The notes beneath the pieces are model-generated. The model saw nothing but the letters and a program-made list of their open reading frames with translations. It did not search any database and was not told where the DNA came from. 64,000 bases of DNA from Anisakis pegreffii (taxonomy: Eukaryota > Nematoda > Chromadorea > Rhabditida > Anisakidae), in the NCBI GenBank assembly GCA_035041965.1, contig JAPYMA010001994.1, forward strand, positions 1-64,000, in the 5' to 3' direction. The translations under genes were made by a program, and so were the position numbers. Below, piece by piece: positions 54,801 to 64,000 of this stretch. The first letter of the stretch is position 1. Every line of letters begins with the position of its first letter.

Positions 54801-57800
54801 ATACTATCAAATAACAAATCAGTCCTGAATATTTCTAACAAAAAATTTTTGCTATTTCGACCACCAATGAAAAACTTGTGAATTGAATATCCTTCAGAGA
54901 TTGAATTTAGATAAGAATTATCACACGATGAGATTAACCAGCAATTAGGTATGCACACAATCGATTATTTCAATAAATAAACAAATAAATAATCATATTA
55001 TTGAATAATATTATAATTATTATATGAGAAATATAAATATAATAATATTGAAATAATTAAAATATGAGATATATTTATGAGATATATTTATTGTTATTGA
55101 AATATAATTTTATAAATGATGATAGTTATTATTCAATATAATTATTATGTATTTTATGAGTAATGAAAATAAAAAATAACGATGATAGTAGTGATAAAAA
55201 TGATAATCAGAAATGAGACGGCAAATGCCCAAAATGAATGTATACAGGTTATGAAGTGACGGTAATCGAATAGCTATAATATCAGAAGCGATTCACTTTC
55301 ATTAGTAAACTTTCTCTAGTGATAATGATAATAATGATAATGATATGATCGTCATCAAATAATTCAATTCCCCAACAAACAATATTAGTTCATTCGAACA
55401 CAACACGACAGAACCAGTCTTGCCGTCATGACGGTGTCTCGTTCGCCCAGTATCTCTGTTCCACACCCCAATTCACTAGTTCAATCAAATCAATTAATTG
55501 CAATTAATTCAAAAATCAATCAGTTATTATTCCATAAACATCTTCAAATTCTTTCGAATAATTATTCCTTATCATTCTCTGAATCGTTGTTGCTTTATTT
55601 AACTAATGTAATTATTTGATTTCTGCTCATAATGCTCCCACTTAATTCTCTTCAATCAATTATTGGATGTGTTCATTTTTGGATTGATTTCGATTCATTA
55701 AAATAGTGATAAAATCTTTAAACTGACTCCACTGATATGATTCCATAATGTTACTGCTATTACAACTAAACTTTTGAAATTGATTTGTTCTGATTGAACA
55801 ATCATCTTAATCGGATAGCTTCATTCAACAACAGCAGGAAGAACAGTAAGCAATGATCCCGGCAAGTTCATTGGGTTTCATTGGGTCCGTGCGATTCCAC
55901 GGAGGAAATCGCTCTTCGGATCACTAACAAAAGTGATAAAACACTCACAAGAATTCAGCTGAGACGCACAGTTTCACTGCAAACAATCCACACACGAATG
56001 ACTATTACTTCTGCAGAAATTCATCGTTAACTTCAGATAACTCTCGAAATTGCCTTTTAACAATCCAAAAAACCAATGAAATTTTTATGACACCTCATTA
56101 CGATATCATCATTCCAGATGAGCAATACGATACAATGCTGTTGTAAATTCCGCCAAAAAAATTAATTTGGCAATTACCAAAAAAGGTACACCCTAAATAA
56201 TAGTGAATCACTGTAAAAAATTATCATCATTATTTCTTATTCACTGATGATATATTCGCGAGAAAAATTACCCAATTCATTGACAATGACTTAACCCGAA
56301 CCGTTCACTAGTCTACTTTCGGTCCAATTGAGTAAGATGGCGGCGTGCATGCTGCTCGTTCAAGATAATTCTGCTCAGAAGACTAGCAATTTAGGGTTAG
56401 GTTTAAACTCGTTTGATAGACCTTTATCAATCATATGAACACTTTGCTGGATTACTTTACTGAACCTCATCAGTGGTTTAAGAAAGAAGTTGAGCTGAGT
56501 TGCGGCTGATTCATCCCATTAATACAGTAATATTTGTACTACTGGGTTAATTAGTGTCATATGATACTATCAACTGACGAACCAAAAATATGAATCGATA
56601 CTTCTTTCAACTGAATTTCATGTTGGCAATATCATGAGACGTTACTGTTTATGACAACATCAATTACACGGACAATCGTATGATGAAGAGACAATTTGAT
56701 AAAAATCGGGGAGCAATTGATAAATATGAAGCAAAGAATATTGGAAAGGCAAAGAAAAGATGGAAATAATTTCTTGAAAGAAATTAGCGATTCTTTGAAA
56801 GAAATGAAAAACTAGCGAATTTCTATAGAAATTATAATGAGACTGTAGAAATTAGACAATTGCAGTGAACAAATTCGATGATAAATAGTAACATTAGATA
56901 CGTATACATAAACATTAAGATGGTTATGTAAAGAAGAGAGATGTAAAAACAATTACATTTTTTTTGATATTCAACATGAAAATTATTATTATTGTTTAAT
57001 GATTGAGAAATTATTGTGGCAATTATTATTGTGGCTTGTTTAGAAGTAGAAATTAATGATGTGTACGATTGAAAAACAAAAAACCTTGTGGAATTTTAAT
57101 TTCAGTGAATAAATTCAGTAAATTTTGGACAATTGCTATTCAATGGTCGTCAAGCACTACACTGATCACCATTTTTCTGGAGCAAACATTTGTCATACTG
57201 TAGCGCTACTACAGTATAGGTGTTTCAATGTGGTCCGTACTGTACAAGGCAAATGCGGACAGTCATAAAGACTTAGCGACGGGTTCGTTGGACAGCAGTT
57301 GCGTTCAATTCTCTCTGTAAACTTTATATCATTCCAGCATCGTCATCATATTAATCAAATTTGAGTCACATGATTACAATTACGATGTTTTTAAGATGAA
57401 GTTTAATTTCAGTGGCATTTCTACAGCTGAGAGAAATTGTACAACTGGTTTATATTATTGTCGAGAAGAATTTTCCAAAAAAATTGTGGAATCTTAGTTT
57501 TAATGAAATTACTGGAAATGGGGAAAAACAGTGAAGAAAACCCTATGGCAAACGACCGTACGTTGAAGCAAAATTTAGAAATAAAAACGACACAATCACG
57601 ATCACACAGGATTTACGCCGCTATGTTTGTAGCAATGATAGGGCGAATACAATTTATTTCAAGCTAAGCACACACCTCAGTGAATTCAGGTATATCCTCT
57701 TGAAATTAATCCGTCAAAAAAGTCGTCAATAGACCTGAAACTGAGAGAAGCTTGTCGATACTGCAATCTTGCCGAATGTAAACATTTAAAACCATCTGTA

Positions 57801-58841
57801 AAATCGACTTTCGATTCTTAGAATTAATAAATTTTTGTATAATCTGGTACAGTATAAGAAAACGGTACTGGTATTTGAAGACAGCTAAATAGTTAATCAA
57901 ATATTCAACATTTAGAATGAACAGGACTCAGTTGCGATTATTTCGTGAACAGCGGATATTGAAAAGTGGACATTGAGGATAGGCGACTTTATTTAGTACA
58001 GACTGCATTCGAACTAGTTGTTAGACTCTTTGTTTGAGTAAATATGAATTCATTGGTGTTCGTTTGCAAATCTTATTTAGTTTCGATTGAAAGTAAGTTG
58101 TTTGGATGGATTATGAAAGTGCGTGAAGTTCTGAACGATATTGATACGATGTAAGCAATAGCATTTGCGAGCGATTTCTTCGAGTAGTGACTCGATTTGA
58201 GGGCAATTTTTTCAGATATGTTAGAATTTGTCCGTGAGCGATTCAGCAATTCGAGCTTTACCACTGAGCGAGGGCGATTCAAACGTGGCCTGATGTTCCA
58301 GACTTGGCCTGATGCTAGTATCTTGAGGCTATAGTACGCATGACAGAAATATCAGTTGAATTCATACTTGTACATAAAAATGAATGCGCACAAAATCAAA
58401 TAAAAGTTATAGGAATAATCATGAAACACAATCTGTGGAACGATTCTATTCGGTTCAACGTTACAAATTTCACTTCTGATTGATACTTTATTAACATAAC
58501 TGAATAAATAGACAAAGTATAATGATAACATGTATCATCATGAAACGACGATACACTCGAATATCCCTATCGCATAAGCAGCACCTCAGTCACAACCTCA
58601 TCAACCTCGTTACCACAATTACCATTTAGAACAAGCCCCACTCACAACTGCATCCAAAAAACAATCACAACAAAATGATTCGTTTTATATTCTTTGAATG
58701 TATCGCACATGTTGAACAGTTTATATCGATAAATCATAACACAGCATTTTAATGCACAATTGGAATATATTTAATCTACTGATCGACACTAAACCAAAGT
58801 TTGATGTGTTCTTAGATTGAAATACAGATACATATCATTAC
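51810..58841. other. AT-rich region without supported genes
   Basis: Apart from the minisatellite at 54135-54350 no feature is supported. A minus-strand frame of 153 codons (53632-54093) has no signature. 54960-55130 is almost pure A and T. A short perfect hairpin (atactgtag-cgcta-ctacagtat) lies at about 57196-57218. Distal 3' exons of the PAN gene may be hidden here. Confidence 0.5.
54135..54350. repeat. 46-bp minisatellite, about 4.7 diverged copies
   Basis: Copies begin at about 54135, 54180, 54226, 54272 and 54318, each with a cagccgaagtc-like start, a gataag/gtaag middle and a cagagcc-gagtaa end. They differ at many positions, so the array is old. It is much more GC-rich than the surrounding DNA. 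Confidence 0.8.
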
Positions 58842-58980
58842 GGCGATTGCATGAGCTGAAAATGGGTATGATCTGAGTAGTGAACGCTGACTTTGGGATA
58901 CACGGATCTAATAGATACATATATCCGCTTGTAAATCCTATAATGAGGTATCTTTTCACCGAAAATCCAGCTGAAGTTAA
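58842..58980 (-). CDS. Possible further exon of the PAN-domain gene
   Basis: After a good acceptor (AAAATTTCAG) a 139-bp segment reads VNFSWIFGEKIPHYRIYK, RIYVSIRSVYPKVSVHYSD and HTHFQLMQSP to a GTAATG donor. The entering phase (1) matches the last confirmed PAN exon at 60162. A second frame using the next AG is also open, so frame and membership are uncertain. Confidence 0.25.
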
Positions 58981-59589
58981 CTGAAATTTTCAATATGCTG
59001 GATAAAGATGAACAATTGCTGAAAGAAGTGGAATACAAGCGAATCACTGGAACAATCTTAAAAATAAATTTGATAGAGCGTGCGATTCAAAATGGATGGA
59101 TGGGCAATGGGCGAAAGGGTGTAACGATCAAATCACAAAAAAATGAAACAACGACAAATCTCGAAAGTGCAAATAACAACAATTGACAAATTGCATTAAT
59201 GTGATTCATTGGAAAACGGATATCGCCGGTCTTTGCAAAGAATTCAGATTCTTAATAGAACAGGATTTTAATGAATTCGTTCTGAAAACTTCTTCGTTTG
59301 GATATGAAGATTAGTCTCGACCCATCAATCGGCCACATAAAACAATCATCTCAATTGCAAATGATACGCGAATCAAATACGACCACATAATCAAATGAAT
59401 GCATAAAATAATCGAACAACGTTAAACAAATCAACCAAAAAATAAACAATAAGTACAAATCTATTATTAATGTACAATCGAGAATGTATGTCAAGGAACT
59501 TTATACAGTGCGAAACGAAGTCACTTAATTCAATGATACAATGCACGAAATGAATGCGTTTACAAAAATGCTCTGTGTTTTTCATTTCT

Positions 59590-59700
59590 TATTGTTTTTT
59601 TATCATCATTATTTTTCATTATTATCAACATTATTTTAACATTATATTATCATTATTATTGTTATTATTCTATTATTATTATTTTATCATTATTGTTTTT
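59590..59700. repeat. Imperfect (ATT)n tract
   Basis: T-rich low-complexity stretch of ATT/TTA triplets with interruptions, in an intron or 3' region of the PAN gene. Confidence 0.7.
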
Positions 59701-60161
59701 CTATGAATCACATTTATGACTACGATTCAAGCTTTAAAATCAACAACATATCTCTTATTCTCATCAGAATATTGACAAATTATGGAAATAAAGGATCAAC
59801 AAACTGAATTAAACTATAAACAATTATTCGAACGATATCGCCAAACAGCAATATTTATTATATTTTCAAATCGCTCTATACACTCAGTAAAAACCCCTCC
59901 ATCACGGATTCATAATCTTTATTAATTGATATTCTATCATTAACTGATACGAGTGATTACTTCGAATAATCGCCTTCCGTTGACGATACTCTGACCATTT
60001 GAGCGTGCTCAGATGAATCTGAATTTATTTCTCTCTGATAGAATTTCACTGATTTAAAAACTGAACCCTTTCAGTTCAGTGCAAAAAATGAAGAAAAATT
60101 TCTGTGAAATGAAAATCTGAAGTTTCCACCAACGAAACCAAAAAAGTGAGATCAAATTAAC

Positions 60162-60571
60162 CTTGTTGATTATCAATCGTCAAAATTTGCTCGCAACCAT
60201 TCTCGAAATAAATTTCATCATTAAGCGGCGAGTGTTCATGGAACGCTTCTGGTTTCGTCATCGAATTGTCGTCTCTCAACAAACAACGCCCTTCCGTGTA
60301 ACGGAACGATGCTGACTGTAAATTTTTATTTGCACATATAAAAATGATTGTCCTTTTGAAATTTTTTTCGCTTGAAAATAATGGAATGAAAACATCACAA
60401 AAAATTGAACCTTGCAATAGAAATTCGGTGACAGAACACACAGTTCGATGCACGCTTTTAGACCTTCGTAACCGGTTGGCATGCCGTCGAATTGCTCTCG
60501 AGGTTTCACATCGAGTGTATAGTCGGGGAATGATGTAAACTCAGAACATCCATTGAACGCTTGTAAATCTA
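60162..60571 (-). CDS. Second PAN domain (exons 60411-60571 and 60162-60315)
   Basis: FNGCSEFTSFPDYTLDVKP, GYEGLKACIELCVLSPNFYC, then SASFRYTEGRCLLRDDNS and IYFENGCEQI. These are the conserved C-x3-C, the split C-S/Y-F-Y element and the C-L strand of the PAN fold. A short intron of 95 bp separates the two exons at the point after the central cysteine. Confidence 0.88.
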
Positions 60572-63500
60572 CTGAAATATTTCTTATCTTTAATTATTTA
60601 TCGGAAAGAAGTTATTTTTAACAATTCACGTCCCTTCACACACTGCTTCTAGTCTCCTTACGGTATTACCAAGATATCAACTGAATGTTCAGTGATAAAG
60701 GTTCAGGGTAGTGACCAATTGAATATGACCATAACAGTATGAGTATTATACATCACGATATAACAATAACAATATAAGAGTATAATAGCGATTATGTGAT
60801 AGTAATAACATTATATAATTATAATGACCTAATTGCATTACATAATAATAACCATGACAAATAAAAGATGAAACAAATAAAAGGACAAATGAAACAAACC
60901 TGGATAACAGAATTTAAGTAAAGTTCTTGTATTGAAGTTATTCGTTGAAGATGGTTTGATGCGTAGAGCTAGGATCGATTGGATATTATTCGTATAAGCA
61001 ATGCATTCATGTTCCATTTCGTGATAGGTGACTGCTGGACACTCTCGACCAGCATTCTGAATTTGAACATTCAATTGAATACTTCGATCATTCGATATCC
61101 TCACAGATCAATGAGCAATCAAACGTGTAACGAACCGTGATAGTGTTGCATTTTTGTTTGCAGGCATGTGCCGAATGTGCATAGGAAAGCTTTTGGGCAC
61201 TCATCGAATTGAATATGGCGTTTTCGATTGATATCCATACATCCACATCATTCTTGCCACACGCTTCAATCATTTATTTATTTGTTTAAGTTATATATCA
61301 CAATAATTTGGGATAAAATTTACTAAATGAGATGTTTCAAGAATATAAGATGGTGTGATTAAAATGCCTTTGTTTAAACCATGACTGTTTTTGATGAGTT
61401 TGTAAGTACAGCGCTCATGTTCTACCAGATGATTAGTTCATTTTATGTAATTTACAAATGACGAATAAGTTTCATGTTCATGTTCTACGAATAGGTAAGG
61501 ATCTTTAAAATTCGTTATCAGCAAACAAAATGAGTAGGGAAGGAGGTGGAAATGGTGCAGATTCATATAACTTATTTGATACTTAATCAAGCTCTACTCT
61601 CACTGATTATCAATGATTGCAAGTATCTTTGAAAATGATCAAAATGACTCTCCAATTGATTTATGATAACGCTCGGTGATATTACAAATTAAGTTGCTAA
61701 AATGCTCATAACTGAAGTATCTTGTTGTGATCAGTGGAATCCCATGATTATATGCATATGTGAACCATCCTATGATCCTCTTAACAAATTACTTTCAGCT
61801 ACCGTTTAACCCAACAAAAGCGGTCATTCATTCATTCAACCACCCACCTGATCTTTCGACCGATAACGCTAGATCACGACTATATTGTCACAGATTTTCG
61901 AACTTTTTTGGTGTTTAATGACTTAAGTAAACCTGTGGATTACTAGGTGTAGTTTTTCAGACTTCACGCTAGCTGACTGGTCCATAAGCAGACTTTCAGG
62001 CTAATATATGGGTTCATTGTCACCGAGGTGATGGGTGCCTTCGAAAACGTTTTCATTACAACAATCTTAACAAATTGCTCAACTTCAGCAATAAGCATTA
62101 GTAAAGCAATTATAATAGTACTAATAAATACCAGCAGATGGAATGTTATCGTTGTTAACGTTTTCATCTACGTGTTTGGTTAGTTTCATGGAAACGACCT
62201 GCATTGACGGCAGTGGTATCGATAAATCATCCAGACTTGATTCTATTTTTGGCTCATCGCTTTCATACGATTTGCCTTTGCTCTGTAATTATTTATTCAA
62301 GTTACTCATTATTGATTATTACTATCATGAAAACAATTATATTTCTACTGATTGTGAGCAAATAAACCGTTCAGATCGTTCATACGAATTACTATCAAAA
62401 ATTTTGCAAGGTAATTTCTGAGCAATTAATCACATTGTTAGAATTATATGCCTGTAACAAATCAGCGAAATAATTGAGCAAAATATGTATCTGTTAAGAA
62501 TACGACTGCCTAATGAGTTTGTTAAATGTTAGTACCTCGTCTTGTTCCATCTGGGAATGGTAATTATGAGTTGCGAGATCGGGTTTCGATTCAAACGACC
62601 TGATATATTCTCCGTTCTCATTCAGCAACATGATCTCGGGTGCATTTTCATTATTGTTGTTATTATTCTGATCATCGTTTCTATTGTTATAGTAATTATA
62701 ATTATTGTCGTTATCGTTATCATCAGAAAAGAATGACTCGACTCTCTTTGCACTGTCTTCACTTTCCTTCGGAACGCTCCATTTTTCGGAGCCAACTTTT
62801 GAGTCGGGCTGAAAATTTTCATACTTCAATTAAAATCGGTGGTTGCCACTGAAAGAAATTCCCATCTGCGGGAATTCGACAATATTTGGAAGAAATTTGT
62901 GGAAAGCACTTAATATTAATTGAATTTTTTGCATAATTCTTCCATAGTCATCTGATAACGTTTTTAAACTGAACGTTTGATCACAAGGGGTTAGATTTTA
63001 TTCACTGATTAAGAAATTGAAGACATCATCTATTAAATCGACGAATTCCTCAATATCTTAATCAGCAAATCAAAGAATTTCCTATGCTCAGTTCCAGATC
63101 AACTCTCCACTTCTCTTTTGATTTTTTACTCACTATCAGTGCAGTGATCTGAGTATCAGAAAAAAAGCGAAGGAATTGTGATTGGTCTATTCTGGATTAA
63201 AGTTAAGGAGGACTAGCGATTTGTCTTATGTTAGGACCAAAGGGTGTCACGCAATGCATGAGCGTGAAAATCGCTGGTACAGATAGCTGATTGATTTTGA
63301 TAGTATCGAATTTTGATACAAATTGAAACCATAATAGCAATGATAATAGCTATATTAATAGAAACAAACCGGATTATGAGTTGTTTTGCTGGGTGATCGA
63401 CGAACATTATTATCAACAGTAAATGAGTTCTTGATGGCTTTCGATGAATAAATCTTGGCTGGTTTATGCACTTCCATTGGAGGCAGCATTGCTGCACCAA

Positions 63501-63762
63501 GAATTGAGCTTATCTTATCGTAATCGCTGCTATCCGTAACAACATTCTTATCACTGTCATCATCGTTCTTATCAGCATCGAACCTATTCACCTTTTGTTT
63601 AGTAGCTGATAATTTCATATTGAATTTGCCCACTTTCTGCTCATTTGAATGAGAACTCGAATCAGATAATCCGATCTGTTCACGATTAGAGTCTAGATCC
63701 GATGTGTCTTCATTGGAATGTGAAGATGAATGGGCGTTTCGCGTTGAATCTGGGATATTCGC
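60162..63762 (-). CDS. PAN/Apple-domain protein, partial (5' and 3' ends outside or unresolved)
   Basis: Seven exons with matching phases: 63370-63762, 62536-62808, 62132-62282, 61136-61263, 60900-61056, 60411-60571 and 60162-60315. The first three encode about 270 residues of Ser/Asp/Asn-rich, probably disordered sequence. The last four encode two PAN domains. PAN modules in extracellular animal proteins bind proteins or sugars; in nematodes they occur in cuticle and apical-matrix proteins such as the NOAH family, often with a ZP domain. No ZP domain was recognised here. The first exon begins after TTTCAG in phase 0, so the gene starts beyond 64000. The last exon ends in phase 1, so more coding lies downstream. 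Confidence 0.85.
60900..61263 (-). CDS. First PAN domain (exons 61136-61263 and 60900-61056)
   Basis: ACGKNDVDVWISIENAIF opens the domain. Then come HACKQKC, NAGRECPAVTYHEMEHECIA and a final LLKFCYP. The intron between the two exons (61057-61135) uses a GTTCGT donor; other donors in this short stretch create a stop. Spacing C-x3-C-x8-C-x4-Y-x5-C fits PAN. Confidence 0.85.
62132..63762 (-). CDS. PAN gene exons 1-3 in window, Ser/Asp/Asn-rich region
   Basis: Exons 63370-63762, 62536-62808 and 62132-62282. The text is rich in Ser and acidic residues (SSSHSNEDTSDLDSNRE, DKNDDDSDKN), with a pure Asp/Asn/Tyr tract (DDNDNDNNYNYYNNRNDD, then Asn runs). Short less repetitive parts such as KISSILGAAMLPPMEVHKPA and APEIMLLNENGEYIRSFES may be motifs. 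No cysteines are seen before the PAN domains. Confidence 0.75.
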
Positions 63763-63906
63763 CTGAAATTCATGTACATGTCTATTGTATATAAACGCAA
63801 AATCATTATCGGTATTGATATCGAATTGATCATTATGGTTCCATATGAATGATCTATATTGATGCTAATAACATCATGATCGCATAGTTTTGACCGTTAT
63901 GAAGTA

Positions 63907-64000
63907 ATGCTCAAAGAATTAGTTGATGAGGGAATTCCGATTGTTGAAATAATGAAATTTCATAGCGGTCGGATTCCTACCGACATTGAATTTCGCTCGG
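63907..64000 (+). CDS. Open frame running off the right edge, unrecognised
   Basis: A plus-strand frame is open from about 63880 to the window end. From the ATG it reads MLKELVDEGIPIVEIMKFHS, then GRIPTDIEFRS. The composition looks like protein, with an amphipathic helix, and the minus-strand frames here are closed. It is too short to classify. Confidence 0.25.
   Translation, partial: MLKELVDEGIPIVEIMKFHSGRIPTDIEFRS

Noticed and set aside
57196..57218. Perfect 9-bp hairpin as a possible microRNA precursor
   Set aside because: The stem is far too short for a precursor, and the flanks do not pair.
1..64000. tRNA, rRNA and spliced-leader genes
   Set aside because: No cloverleaf, rRNA core or spliced-leader sequence was recognised by eye. 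A tRNAscan and Rfam search would be decisive.

Overview
The window looks like AT-rich genomic DNA from a small invertebrate, most likely a nematode. Genes are split into many small exons, with introns from about 50 bp to 5.7 kb. A possible ground-like domain and PAN-domain genes fit nematodes, but the species cannot be named from the sequence. Three multi-exon genes were rebuilt here by reading splice sites on the minus strand and checking that the codon phase matched at every junction.

Layout: 1-8172 is a tandem satellite of 20 units of about 399 bp. 8184-8926 holds two weak plus-strand coding candidates, and about 8.9-12.5 kb is almost featureless. 12542-37649 (minus) is an agrin gene: 29 exons join into one open frame of 4,647 nt and encode FS1-8, two laminin-EGF modules, FS9, EGF1, LG1, EGF2-3, LG2, EGF4 and LG3, then a stop. 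The domain order is that of vertebrate agrin without the SEA domain. The signal-peptide exon was not found. 38891-47076 (minus) is an SLC33A1-type acetyl-CoA transporter in ten exons, whose last membrane segments were not found. 60162-63762 (minus) is part of a PAN/Apple-domain gene that starts beyond the right edge.

Two plus-strand genes for secreted products lie inside introns of these minus-strand genes. In an agrin intron, 16386-18687 predicts a 96-residue prepropeptide with a signal peptide, KK and KR sites and a final Gly-Lys before the stop, which is the layout of an amidated neuropeptide precursor. In SLC33A1 intron 5, 43311-44583 predicts a secreted protein of about 248 residues with a C-terminal domain weakly like the nematode ground-like domain.

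Other signals are: an unusually high share of AAG 3' splice sites and GTT/GTC 5' splice sites; a chimeric half-unit and a nine-unit higher-order duplication in the satellite; a near-perfect 94-bp foldback at 51714-51807; a 46-bp minisatellite at 54135-54350; a decayed follistatin-like relic in an agrin intron; and a dispersed repeat present in at least two agrin introns. No rRNA, tRNA, CRISPR array or intact transposon was recognised.
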